This document shows positions 25,795 through 36,631 of a DNA stretch of 64,000 nt, in pieces. Numbering within the stretch: the first letter of the stretch is position 1; every line of letters starts with the position of its first letter. The notes below the pieces were generated by a model. The model was not told the DNA's origin. It searched no databases and saw only the letters and a list, made by a program, of their open reading frames with translations. Origin of the DNA: Nothobranchius furzeri. Its lineage: Eukaryota > Chordata > Actinopteri > Cyprinodontiformes > Nothobranchiidae. The position numbers were made by a program, and so were the translations under genes. The stretch covers positions 14,665,584-14,729,583 of the forward strand of contig NC_091751.1 in the NCBI RefSeq assembly GCF_043380555.1, in the 5' to 3' direction.

Positions 25795-27130
25795 CAGACC
25801 GAGTGCTGACATGTGGCAAGACGCTCCTCCGGGCGCTTCTTGCTTGGGCCTCTCTCCTGGAGGCGCTCAGTCAGACCCAGTGTTCACATGTGGCAAGACG
25901 CTCCTCGGGGTGCGTCTTGCTTGGGCCTCTCTCCTGGAGGCGCTCAGTCAGACCCAGTGTTGACATGTGGCAAGACGCTCCTCGGGGACCGTCTTGCTTT
26001 GGCCTCTCTCCTGGAGGCGCTCAGTCAGACCGAGTGCTGACATGTGGCAAGACGCTCCTCGGGGCGCGTCTTGCTTGGGCTTCTCTCCTGGAGGCCCTCA
26101 GTCAGACCCATTGTTGACATGTGGCAAGATGCTCCCCGGGGCGCGTCTTGCTTGGGCCTCTCTCCAGAAGGCCCTCAATCAGACCCAGTGCTGACATGTG
26201 GCAAGACGCTCCTCGGGGCGCGTCTTGCTTGGGCTTCTCTCCTGGAGGCCCTCAGTCAGACCCATTGTTGACATGTGGCAAGACGCTCCTCGGGGCGCGT
26301 CTCATTTGGGCCTCTCTCCTGGAGGCCCTCAGTCAGACCCAGTGTTGACATGTGGCAAGACGCTCCTCGGGGCGCGTCTTGCTTGGGCTTCTCTCCTGGA
26401 GGCCGTCAGTCAGACCCATTGTTGACATGTGGCAAGACGCTCCTCGGGGCACGTCTTGCTTGGGCCTCTCTCCCGGAGCCGCTCAGTCAGACCGAGTAGT
26501 GACATGTGGCAAGACGCTCCTCGGGGCGTGTCTTGCTTGGGCCTCTCTCCTGCAGGTGCTCAGTCAGACCCAGTGGTGACACGTGGCAAGACGCTCCTCG
26601 GGCGCATCTTGCTTGGGCCTCTCTCCTGGAGGCGCTAAGTCAGACCCAGTGTTGACACGTGGCAAGACGCTCCTCGGGGCGCGTCTTGCTTGGGCCTCTC
26701 TCCTGGAGGCGCTCAGTCAGACCCAGTGTTGACATGTGGCAAGACACTCCTCGGGGCGCGTCTTGCTTGGGCCTCTCTCATGGAGGCCCTCTCTCAGACC
26801 CAGTGTTGACATGTGTCAAGACGCTCCTCGGGGCGCGTCTTGCTTTGGCCTCTCTCCTGGAGGCGCTCAGTCAGACCGAGTGCTGACATGTGGCAAGAAG
26901 CTCCTCGGGGCGCGTCTTGCTTGGGCTTCTCTCCTGGAGGCCCTCAGTCAGACCCATTGTTGACATGTGGCAAGACGCCCCTCGGGGCGCGTATTGCTTG
27001 GGCCTCTCTCCTGGAGGCGCTCAGTCAGACCCAGTGGTGACATGTGGCAAGACGCTCCTTGGGGCGCGTATTGCTTGGGCCTCTCTCCTGGATGCCCTCT
27101 GTCAGACCCAGTGTTGACATGTGGCAATAT
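25640..27130 (+). repeat. Segment of A1 duplicated at about 28480-30040
   Basis: Units with diagnostic changes (GTGTTCACATGTGG, CGGGGACCGTCTTG, GCTCCCCGGGG, CGCGTCTCATTTGG) recur 2842 bp downstream. The offset becomes 2919 bp after one extra unit near 29340. This is another long-range duplication inside the array. Confidence 0.75.
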
Positions 27131-30100
27131 GCTCCTCGGGGCGCCTTCTTGCTGGGTCTTCTCTCATGGAGGCACTCAGTCAGACCCAGTGTTGACATGT
27201 GGCAAGACGCTCCTCGTGGCACGTCTTGCTTGGGCCTCTCTCCTGGAGGCGCTCAGTCAGACCCAGAGGAGACATGTGTCAAGATGCTCCTCGGGGCGCG
27301 TCTTGCTTGGGCCTCTCTCCTGGAGGCGCTCAGTCAGACCCAGTGCTGACATGTGGCAAGACGCTCCTCGGGGCGCGTCTTGCTTGGGCCTCTCTCCTGG
27401 AGGCGCTCAGTCAGACCGAGTGCTGACATGTGGCAAGACGCTCCTCTGGGCGCGTCTTGCTTGGGCTTCTCTCCTGGAGGCCCTCAGTCAGACCCAGTGT
27501 TGACATGTGGCAAGACGCTCCTCGGGGCGCGTCTTGCTTGGGCTTCTCTCCTGGAGGCCCTCAGTCCGACCCTTTGTTGACATGTGGCAAGACGCTCCTC
27601 GGGGCACGTCTTGGTTGGGCCTCTCTCCTGGAGGCGCTCAGTCTGACCAAGTAGTGACATGTGGCAAGACGCTCCTCTTGGCGCTTGGACCTCTCTCCTG
27701 GAGGCGCTAAGTCAGACCCATATTTGACATGTGGCAAGACGCCCCTCGGGGCGCGTCTTGCTTGGGCCTCTCTCCAGAAGGCCCTCAATCATACCCAGTG
27801 TTGACACGTGGCAAGACGCTCCTCGGGGCGCTTCTTGCTTGGGCCTCTCTCCTGGAGGCGCTCAGTCAGACCCAGTGGTGACATGTGGCAAGACGCTCCT
27901 CGGGGCGCGTATTGCTTGGGCCTCTCTCCTGGATGCCCTCTGTCAGACCCAGTGTTGACATGTGGCAAGACTCTGCTCGGGGCGCGTCTTGCTTGGGCTT
28001 CTCTCATGGAGGCCCTCAGTCAGACCCAGTGTTGACATGTGTCAAGACGCTCCTCGGGGCGAGTCTTGCTTGGGCCTCTCTCCTGGAGGCGCTCAGTCAG
28101 ACCCAGTGTTGACATGTGGCAAGACGCTCCTCGGGGCGCTTCTTGCTTGGGCTTCTCTCCTGGAGGCCCTCAGTCAGACCCAGTGTTGACATGTGGCAAG
28201 ACGCTCCTCGGGGCACGTCTTGCTTGGGCCTCTCTCCTGGAGGCACTCAGTCAGACCAAGTAGTGACATGTGACAAGACGCTCCTCGGGGCGCGTCTTGC
28301 TTGGGCCTCTCTCCTGGAGGCGCTCAGTCAGACCCAGTGTTGACATGTGGCAAGACGCTCCTCGGGGCGCGTCTTGCTTGGGCCTCTCTCCTGGAGGTTC
28401 TCAGTCAGACCCAGTGTTGACATGTGGCAAGATGCTCCTCCGGGCGCGTCTTGCTGGGGCTTCTCTCATGGAGGCACTCAGTCAGACCCAGTGTTGACAT
28501 GTGGCAAGACGCTCCTCGGGGCACGTCTTGCTTGGGCCTCTCTCCTGGAGGCGCTCAGTCAGACCCAGAGGAGACATGTGTCAAGATGCTCCTCGGGGCG
28601 CGTCTTGCTTGGGCCTCTCTCCTGGAGGCGCTCAGTCAGACCGAGTGCTGACATGTGGCAAGACGCTCCTCCGGGCGCGTCTTGCTTGGGCCTCTCTCCT
28701 GGAGGCGCTAAGTCAGACCCAGTGTTCACATGTGGCAAGACGCTCCTCGGGGTGCGTCTTGCTTGGGCCTCTCTCCTGGAGGCGCTCAGTCAGACCCAGT
28801 GTTGACATGTGGCAAGACGCTCCTCGGGGACCGTCTTGCTTTGGCCTCTCTCCTGGAGGCGCTCAGTCAGACCGAGTGCTGACATGTGGCAAGACGCTCC
28901 TCGGGGCGCGTCTTGCTTGGGCTTCTCTCCTGGAGGCCCTCAGTCAGACCCATTGTTGACATGTGGCAAGATGCTCCCCGGGGCGCGTCTTGCTTGGGCC
29001 TCTCTCCAGAAGGCCCTCAATCAGACCCAGTGCTGACATGTGGCAAGACGCTCCTCGGGGCGCGTCTTGCTTGGGCTTCTCTCCTGGAGGCCCTCAGTCA
29101 GACCCATTGTTGACATGTGGCAAGACGCTCCTCGGGGCGCGTCTCATTTGGGCCTCTCTCCTGGAGGCCCTCAGTCAGACCAAGTGTTGACATGTGGCAA
29201 GACGCTCCTCGGGGCGCGTCTTGCTTGGGCTTCTCTCCTGGAGGCCCTCAGTCAGACCCATTGTTGACATGTGGCAAGACGCTCCTCGGGGCACGTCTTG
29301 CTTGGGCCTCTCTCCCGGAGCCGCTCAGTCAGACCGAGTAGTGACATAAGGCAAGACGCTCCTCGGGGTGCGTCTTGCTGGGGCCTCTCTCCTGGAGGTG
29401 CTCAATCAGACCCAGTGTTGACACGTGGCAAGACGCTCCTCGGGGCGTGTCTTGCTTGGGCCTCTCTCCTGGAGGAGCTCAGTCAGACCCAGTGGTGACA
29501 CGTGGCAAGACGCTCCTCGGGCGCATCTTGCTTGGGCCTCTCTCCTGGAGGCGCTAAGTCAGACCCAGTGTTGACACGTGGCAAGACGCTCCTCGGGGCG
29601 CGTCTTGCTTGGGCCTCTCTCCTGGAGGCGCTCAGTCAGACCCAGTGTTGACATGTGGCAAGACACTCCTCGGGGCGCGTCTTGCTTGGGCCTCTCTCAT
29701 GGAGGCCCTCTGTCAGACCCAGTGTTGACATGTGTCAAGACGCTCCTCGGGGCGCGTCTTGCTTTGGCCTCTCTCCTGGAGGCGCTCAGTCAGACCGAGT
29801 GCTGACATGTGGCAAGAAGCTCCTCGGGGCGCGTCTTGCTTGGGCTTCTCTCCTGGAGGCCCTCAGTCAGACCCATTGTTGACATGTGGCAAGACGCCCC
29901 TCGGGGCGCGTATTGCTTGGGCCTCTCTCCTGGAGGCGCTCAGTCAGACCCAGTGGTGACATGTGGCAAGACGCTCCTTGGGGCGCGTATTGCTTGGGCC
30001 TCTCTCCTGGATGCCCTCTGTCAGACCCAGTGTTGACATGTGGCAAGACTCTCCTCGGAGCGCGTCTTGCTTGGGCTTCTCTCATGGAGGCCCTCAGTCA

Positions 30101-32342
30101 GACCCAGTGTTGACATGTGGCAAGACGCTCCTCGGGGCGCTTCTTGCTTGGGCTTCTCTCCTGGAGGCCCTCAGTCAGACCCATTGTTGACATGTGGCAA
30201 GACGCTCCTCGGGGCACGTCTTGCTTGGGCCTCTCTCCTGGAGGCGCTCAGTCAGACCCATTGTTGACATGTGGCAAGACGCTCCTCGGGGCGCATCTTG
30301 CTTGGGCCTCTCTCCTGGAGGCGCTCAGTCAGACCGAGTGCTGACATGTGGCAAGACGCTCCTCGGGGCGCGTCTTGCTTGGGCCTCTCTCCAGAAGGCC
30401 CTCAATCAGACCCAGTGTTGACACGTGGCAAGACGCTCCTCGGGGCGCTTCTTGCTTGGGCCTCTCTCCTGGAGGCGCTCAGTCAGACCCAGTGGTGACA
30501 TGTGGCAAGACGCTCCTCGGGGCGCGTATTGCTTGGGCCTCTCTCCTGGATCAGACCCAGTGTTGACATGTGGCAAGATGCTCCTCGGGGCACGTCTCGC
30601 TTGGGCCTCTCTCCTGGAGGCGCTCAGTCAGACCGAGTGCTGACATGTGGCAAGATGCTCCTTGGGGCGCGTCTTGCTTGGGCTTCTCTCCTGGAGGCCC
30701 TCAGTCAGACCCATTGTTGACATGTGGCAAGACGCTCCTCGGGGCGCGTCTTGCTTGGGCCTCTCTCCTGGGGAGGCGATCAGTCAGACCCAGTGTTGAC
30801 ATGTGTCAAGAGGCTCTTTGGGCGTTTCTTGCTTGGGCCTCTCTCCTGGAGGCGCTCAGTCAGACCCAGTGTTGACATGTGTCAAGACGCTCCTCGGGGC
30901 ACGTCTTGCTTGGGCCTCTCTCCTGGAGGTTCTCAGTCAGACCCAGTGTTGACATTTGGCAAGATGCTCCTCGGGGCACGTCTTGCTGGGGCTTCTTTCA
31001 TGGAGGCACTCAGTCAGACCCAGTGTTGACATGAGGCAAGACGCTCCTCGGGGCACGTCTTGCTTGGGCCTCTCTCCTGGAGGCGCTCAGTCAGACCCAG
31101 AGGAGACATGTGTCAAGATGCTCCTCGGGGCGCGTCTTGCTTGGGCCTCTCTCCTGGAGGTGCTCAGTCAGACCGAGTGCTGACATGTGGCAAGACGCTC
31201 CTCCGGGCGCGTCTTGCTTGGGCCTCTCTCCTTGAGGCGCTCAGTCAGACCCAGTGTTCACATGTGGCAAGACGCTCCTCGTGGCGCGTCTTGCTTGGCC
31301 CTCTCTCCTGGAGGCGCTCAGTCAGACCCAGTGTTGACATGTGTCAAGACGCTCCTCGGGGCACGTCTTGCTTGGGCCTCTCTCCTGGAGGCGCTCAGTC
31401 AGACCGAGTGCTGACATGTGGCAAGACGCTCCTCGGGGCGCGTCTTGCTTGGGCCTCTCTCCTGGAGGCCCTCAGTCAGACCCATTGTTGACATGTGGCA
31501 AGACGCTCCTCGGGGCGCGTCTCATTTGGGCCTCTCTCCTGGAGGCGCTCAGTAAGACCGAGTGCTGACATGTGGCAAGACGCTCCTCGGGGCGCGTCTT
31601 GCTTGGGCCTCTCTCCTTGAGGCGCTCAGTCAGACCCAGTGTTCACATGTGGCAAGACACTCCTCGGGGCGCGTCTTGCTTGGGCCTCTCTCCAGAAGAA
31701 CCTCAATCAGACCCAGTGTTGACACGTGGCAAGATGCTCCTCGGGGCGCTTCTTGCTTGGGCCTCTCTCCTGGAGAAGCTCAGTCAGACCCAGTGTTGAC
31801 ATGTGGCAAGATGCTCCTCGGGGCACATCTTGCTTGGGCCTCTCTCCTGGAGGCGCTCAGTCAGACCGAGTGCTGACATGTGGCAAGATAATCCTTGGGG
31901 CGCGTCTTGCTTGGGCTTCTCTCCTGGAGGCCCTCAGTCAGACCCATTGTTGACATGTGGCAAGACGCTCCTCGGGGCGCGTCTTGCTTGGGCCTCTCTC
32001 CTGGGGAGGCGATCAGTCAGACCCAGTGTTGACATGTGTCAAGAGGCTCTTTGGGCGTTTCTTGCTTGGGCTTCTCTCCTGGAGGCCCTCAGTCAGACCC
32101 TTCGTTGACATGTGGCAAGACGCTCCTCGGGGCGCGTCTTGCTTGGGCCTCTCTCCTGGAGGCGCTCAGTCAGACCCAGTGATGACATGTGGCAAGACGC
32201 TCCTCGGGGCGCATCTTGCTTGGGCCTCTCTCCTGGAGGCGCTCAGTCAGTCCTAGTGCTGACATGTGGCAAGACGCTCCTCGGAGCGCTTCTTGCTTGG
32301 GCTTCTCTCCTGGAGGCCCTCTGTCAGACCCTTCGTTGACAT

Positions 32343-33112
32343 GTGGCAAGACGCTCCTCGGGGCGCCTCTTGCTTGGCCCTCTCTCCTGGAGGCGCTCAG
32401 TCAGACCGAGTGCTGACATGTGGCAAGAAGCTCCTCCGGGCGCGTCTTGCTGGGGCCTCTCTCCTGGAGGCGCTCAGTCAGACCCAGTGTTCACATGTGG
32501 CAAGACGCTCCTCGGGGTGCGTCTTGCTTGGGCCTCTCTCCTGGAGGCGCTCAGTCAGACCCAGTGTTGACATGTGGCAAGACGCTCCTCGGGGCACGTC
32601 TTGCTTGGGCCTCTCTCCTGGAGGCGCTCAGTCAGACCGAGTGCTGACATGTGGCAAGACACTCCTCGGGGCGCATCTTGCTTGGGCTTCTCTCCTGGAG
32701 GCCCTCACTCAGACCCATTGTTGACATGTGGCAAGACGCTCCTCGGGGCGCCTCTTGCTTGGCCCTCTCTCCTGGAGGCGCTCAGTCAGACCGAGTGCTG
32801 ACATGTGGCAAGAAGCTCCTCCGGGCGCGTCTTGCTGGGGCCTCTCTCCTGGAGGCGCTCAGTCAGACCCAGTGTTCACATGTGGCAAGACGCTCCTCGG
32901 GGTGCGTCTTGCTTGGGCCTCTCTCCTGGAGGCGCTCAGTCAGACCCAGTGTTGACATGTGGCAAGACGCTCCTCGGGGCACGTCTTGCTTGGGCCTCTC
33001 TCCTGGAGGCGCTCAGTCAGACCGAGTGCTGACGTGGCAAGATGCTCCTCGGGGCGCGTCTTGCTTGGGCTTCTCTCCTGGAGGCCCTCAGTCAGACCCT
33101 TCGTTGACATGT
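32343..33112 (+). repeat. 385-bp (5-unit) tandem duplication near the end of A1
   Basis: Units beginning at 32343 and 32728 carry the same run of variants, including GCGCCTCTTGCTTGGCCC and GTGTTCACATGTGG. The matching part of A4 on the minus strand has this block only once, so the duplication separates the two macrosatellite copies. Confidence 0.7.
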
Positions 33113-34267
33113 GGCAAGACGCTCCTCGGGGCGCGTCTTGCTTGGCCCTCTCCTGGAGGCGCTCAGTCAGACCGAGTGCTGACATGTGGCAAGACGCTCC
33201 TCGGGGCGCGTCTTGCTTGGGATTCTCTCCTGGAGGCCCTCAGTCAGACCCATTGTTGACATGTGGCAAGACGCTCCTCGGGGCGCATCTTGCTTGGGCC
33301 TCTCTCCTGGAGGCGCTCAGTCAGACCGAGTGCTGACATGTGGCAAGACGCTCCTCGGGGCACGTCTTGCTGGGGCTTCTCTCCTGGAGGCGCTCAGTCA
33401 GACCCAGTGTTGACATGTGACAAGACGCTCCTCGGGGCGCGTCTTGCTTGGGCCTCTCTCCTGGAGGCGCTCAGTCAGACCCAGAGGTGACATGTGGCAA
33501 GACACTCCTCGGGGCGCGTCTTGCTTGGGCCTCTCTCCTGGAGGCGCTCAGTCAGACCCAGTGTTGACATGTGGCAAGACGCTCCTCGGAGCGCGTCTTG
33601 CTTGGGCTTCTGTCCTGGAGGCCCTCTGTCAGACCCTTCATTGACATGTGGCAAGACGCTCCTCGGGGCGCATCTTGCTTGGCCCTCTCTCCTGGAGGCG
33701 CTCAGTCAGACCGAGTGCTGACATGTGGCAAGACGCTCCTCGGGGCGCATCTTGTTTGGGCTTCTCTCCTGGAGGCCCTCAGTCAGGCCCATTGTTGACA
33801 TGTGGCAAGACACTCCTCGGGGCGCATCTTGCTTGAGCCTCTCTCCTGGAGGCGCTCAGTCAGACCGAGTGCTGACATGTGGCAAGATGCTCCTCGGGGC
33901 GCGTCTTGCTTGGGCTTGTCTCCTGGAGGCCCTCAGTCAGACCCATTGTTGACATGTGGCAAGACGCTCCTCTGGGTGCGTCTTGCTTGGGCTTCTCTCC
34001 TGGAGGCCCTCAGTCAGACCCATTGTTGACATGTGGCAAGACGGTCCTCGGGGCACGTCTTGCTTGGGCCTCTCTCCTGGAGGCCCTCTGTCAGACCCAG
34101 TGTTGACATGTGGCAAGCCGCTCCTCGGGGTGCGTCTTGCTTGGGCCTCTCTCCTGGAGGCGCTCAGTCAGACCCAGAGGTGACATGTGTCAAGACGCTC
34201 CTCCGGGCGCGTCTTGCTTGGGCCTCTCTCCTGGAGGCACTCTGTCAGACCCAGTGTTGACATGTGG

Positions 34268-34566
<299 letters not shown>

Positions 34567-34582
34567 CCCTTGCGTGCAAACC

Positions 34583-35136
34583 CCGGTAAGGCCTCTAGTG
34601 TACACATCAGAGACATGATGTTCTTTCACAGAACTGAGGTTGTTCATTACTAAATGACTTTTACAGGAATATTGTTATTATACTATTCACCAGGTTGATC
34701 ATAATAATGTGTATTAAACCCACAACCTAGCACTGAGGACAGAGGGACCTTATTTAAATTAGTACTTAATGGAAACGATACATAATGATACATAAGAGCC
34801 ATGTCATACATTCAGCCTAGGAATAGTAGCATTGTGCACTATTAAAAATATACACATCAATTGCTCGAATCCCATTGTTGCAAAGTAAAACTCTAATAAA
34901 ACTCTAGTCTGACATTAACAGAGAAGTCTTAGTGTATGTACTACAAATACAGCATTAGGATTTTGAGTGGACCGTGCACCTTGTGAACCATCAGAGGCTT
35001 ATGACGCAACATATCTTCCAGTTGCTATTAGACAAGTTATAATTCTCGACCATTTTTCGGAACTGGTTTCTTGGGTCCGTGAGTAAATGCCAAATGAGAT
35101 GATAGTCCTTAAGTAAGTTCATGGCGATCCCATGTC
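34583..35136 (+). repeat. Cassette 1 inverted-repeat arm, left (554 bp)
   Basis: This arm is the reverse complement of 36632-37185 with about a dozen mismatches by eye (roughly 2 percent) and no net length change. The outer end is CCGGTAAGGCCTCTAGTG and the inner end GCGATCCCATGTC. It is AT-rich with an AATAAA at 34895-34900. No gene is seen in it. I see no target-site duplication outside the arms. Confidence 0.92.
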
Positions 35137-35616
35137 GAGTGCGAAGTCACGGTCGGAGGCGTGTTGTCCTTTCTGTGCCCCATACAATGTGACGGTCCGT
35201 GTCACGGACCGGTGTGTTACGACCCGACTAACGAAACGTACCAGGTGATAACATTGCATCTGCCCATTACAGTGGAGCGAGCGTTTCGCCACACTCCCAA
35301 ACCAAGGTTAATAGTTGTAGCGCACGCCCTTTCGGACCTCGGTGCACGCGAAACACTGGCGTACACTCACAACATCACGCTCGAGACAGCTCAAGCGTTA
35401 CTCGAAACAAAGGACTTGTTCAAATCCATAGAGAATATACAGTCTTTAGCGTATGCGTATATAAAGAAGGTCGATGACATTTACAGACCCGGCGGCGTGG
35501 GCACCACAGTAGAACAACAAGGTGCTCTCAAGCGCACACAGATACTGGCCGCATTATCACTCGCGATGTCTATCCTGACATGCCCGTTTCTGATTTCTAT
35601 ATATATTAAATTATGA
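35137..35616 (+). CDS. 3' fragment of a gene for a Cys-rich membrane protein, copy 1
   Basis: I do not recognise the family. The frame is open from 35113 to the TGA at 35614-35616, but the part before 35137 lies in the inverted-repeat arm. There is no in-frame ATG before the membrane segment; a GTG at 35161 is used here only to number residues. From it, four cysteines (6, 10, 14, 19) cluster at the start, N-glycosylation sequons stand at 24 (NET) and 71 (NIT), and a hydrophobic segment spans about 128-149, ending in a two-residue tail. That fits the C-terminal part of a type I membrane glycoprotein. The frame is cut exactly where core meets arm, so I infer 5' truncation by the inverted duplication; an upstream spliced exon is the alternative. 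The protein sequence from 35161 is identical in all three cassettes. An ATTAAA at 35605 overlaps the 3' end. Confidence 0.5.
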   Translation, partial: ECEVTVGGVLSFLCPIQCDGPCHGPVCYDPTNETYQVITLHLPITVERAFRHTPKPRLIVVAHALSDLGARETLAYTHNITLETAQALLETKDLFKSIENIQSLAYAYIKKVDDIYRPGGVGTTVEQQGALKRTQILAALSLAMSILTCPFLISIYIKL

Positions 35617-35676
35617 CAAGAGCTACGGTGGTTACGATTACACTCTGACCACGTGCCTTATTTTCTGCTAGTGACC

Positions 35677-35684
35677 TATAAATA
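35677..35684 (+). promoter_or_regulatory. TATA box for the secreted-protein gene, copy 1
   Basis: TATAAATA lies 61 bp after the stop of the upstream frame and 76 bp before the ATG at 35753. An initiator-like TCACTG follows at about 35702, at a normal TATA-to-start distance. The site is conserved in copies 2 and 3. Confidence 0.6.
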
Positions 35685-35752
35685 CATTTGACCACTTGCT
35701 CTCACTGCCATTAAAGCGGCTGTACCCACACGTACAACACCCAAGAAAAAAA

Positions 35753-36136
35753 ATGATCTCGCTGTCTGTACTGGGTGTACTCTCAGTAGTCGCAGTTGCT
35801 CAGGCCATGGTGGTACGCTCACATAACGCCTCTGAGATACGTCCCATCACACCACCTCCTAGACTACTCGCGAAGGAGTATTCAACACCCCCTTTGTACG
35901 AAGACAACCACTATAACGAGCACAGCACAACGCTTGCCGCACGCGAAGACAACATGCAGGAGACAACGCTACCACCTGTCGTGAGAACAACGGATTCGAG
36001 TGACAACGATCGCGACTATGACGAGCACATTACAACACCCTCTGTGCACGAAGACCAGGAGCAGGAGACAACGCTATCACCTGTCGTGAGAAACAAGAGT
36101 TTGGTTAACAATGATCATCGTCGTGTCCCATTGTAA
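35753..36136 (+). CDS. Secreted Thr/Pro/acidic repeat protein, copy 1 (127 aa)
   Basis: An intronless frame opens at the ATG at 35753, preceded by an A-rich stretch. The frame stays open upstream to 35696, but without an ATG. Residues 1-18 form a clear signal peptide (hydrophobic core ending AVAQA). The mature part is Thr-, Pro-, Glu- and Asp-rich, with sequons at 25 (NAS) and 114 (NKS) and many Thr/Ser suited to O-glycosylation. Two related 25-residue blocks occupy 54-78 and 89-113, each with EH, TT, ED, QETTL and PVVR, at a 35-residue period. There is no membrane segment after the signal, so a secreted mucin-like product is likely. I recognise no family and infer no specific role. A TATA box lies 76 bp upstream. 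Copy 3 encodes the same protein; copy 2 has two substitutions. Confidence 0.6.
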   Translation: MISLSVLGVLSVVAVAQAMVVRSHNASEIRPITPPPRLLAKEYSTPPLYEDNHYNEHSTTLAAREDNMQETTLPPVVRTTDSSDNDRDYDEHITTPSVHEDQEQETTLSPVVRNKSLVNNDHRRVPL

Positions 36137-36416
36137 ACGGGCGTGCAATTGCACACATCGTACATGTGTGTTAACCCACCTGTATGCGACAGACTTTGTG
36201 TGTTGCATGACATCGAGATGTATTGACGTCTGTGTCAATACAGGACTCTCTATAAGCCGGGAGCTGGACGCTAACGACCCGTGCATGCGCCACACAAAAG
36301 GTATCGTACCTGTGTTAACCCACCTGTATGCGACAGACTTTGTGTGTTGCATGACATCGAGATGTATTGACGTCTGTGTCAATACAGGACTCTCTAAGCT
36401 GGGAGCTGGACGCTAA
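36111..36416 (+). CDS. Cysteine-rich 101-codon frame across a 144-bp duplication, copy 1
   Basis: The frame starts at an ATG inside the 3' end of the secreted-protein gene, in another phase, and runs through both copies of a 144-bp tandem repeat. Because 144 is a multiple of three, both repeat copies stay in phase and the product contains LTHLYATDFVCCMTSRCIDV twice. It has many cysteines, but no clear signal peptide or membrane segment and no known motif. The frame is kept in copies 2 and 3, with changes at residue 13 (N or H) and residue 17 (R or H). Such conservation is weak evidence because the copies are young. The reverse strand is also open. Treat as doubtful; it may be non-coding. Confidence 0.25.
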   Translation: MIIVVSHCKRACNCTHRTCVLTHLYATDFVCCMTSRCIDVCVNTGLSISRELDANDPCMRHTKGIVPVLTHLYATDFVCCMTSRCIDVCVNTGLSKLGAGR

Positions 36417-36445
36417 CGACCCGTGCATGCGCCACACAAAAGGTA
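36167..36445 (+). repeat. 144-bp tandem duplication, copy 1
   Basis: The sequence from TGTGTTAACCCACCTG to CACACAAAAGGTA occurs twice, at 36167 and 36311. The second copy lacks 2 bp (CTATAAGCCGGG against CTAAGCTGGG). Each copy contains the short palindrome TATTGAC-6 nt-GTCAATA. The following 36446-36631 shows no gene or repeat I can name. Confidence 0.9.
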
Positions 36446-36631
36446 ACTCGACTAACTACAAAACGAATATTGTGATGTAGAAAGTTGGCTCGACTGTTTG
36501 AATCAGCTGCAGCTGCGGTTTACTTACGAAGTGAATCGCACGCTTGTTAGAAGTACATTCGGAGCACTTAAAAAATACATCGCTCTCATCGAGTTCCGTC
36601 TCAGCGTTCACCGGCTGATGGGCAAGAGCGT

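Larger units (their letters stand above)
7668..34267 (+). repeat. 77-bp minisatellite array A1 (about 345 units)
   Basis: The unit begins TGACATGTGGCAAGACGCTC, continues through CTCGGGGCGCGTCTTG, GGCCTCTCTCCTGGAGGC and ends TCAGTCAGACCCAGTGT, 77 bp in all. It holds two potential hairpins: CAAGACGC/GCGTCTTG (8-bp stem, 10-nt loop) and GCCTC/GAGGC (5-bp stem, 7-nt loop). Units fall into subtypes, such as GAGGCGCTC, GAGGCCCTC with CCATTGTTG, CCAGAAGGCCC with CAATCAG, GAGGTTCTC, and CCAGAGGAGACATGTGTC, which are ordered into higher-order repeats. Because 77 is 2 modulo 3 and each unit holds TGACATG, frames of exactly 75 codons start in nearly every unit. They are artefacts of the period. Confidence 0.97.

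Noticed and set aside
7668..34267. Hundreds of overlapping frames of exactly 75 codons, some extending to 152-203 codons
   Set aside because: A 77-bp period shifts phase each unit, and every unit contains TGACATG. Start and stop therefore recur every 231 bp in each phase, and longer frames appear where the TGA is mutated. All arrays and both strands show it, with no coding signal.
35161..35163. GTG at 35161 as the start of the membrane-protein gene
   Set aside because: GTG is not a normal eukaryotic start, and the frame is already open upstream into the repeat arm. I treat the gene as 5' truncated or spliced.
35796..35984. 62-codon frame inside the secreted-protein gene
   Set aside because: It is an alternate-phase shadow of the 127-codon gene, and it is lost in copy 2.
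36077..36382. 101-codon frame on the strand opposite the 144-bp duplication
   Set aside because: It arises because the duplication is in phase on both strands. It overlaps the secreted-protein gene antisense and has no supporting signal.
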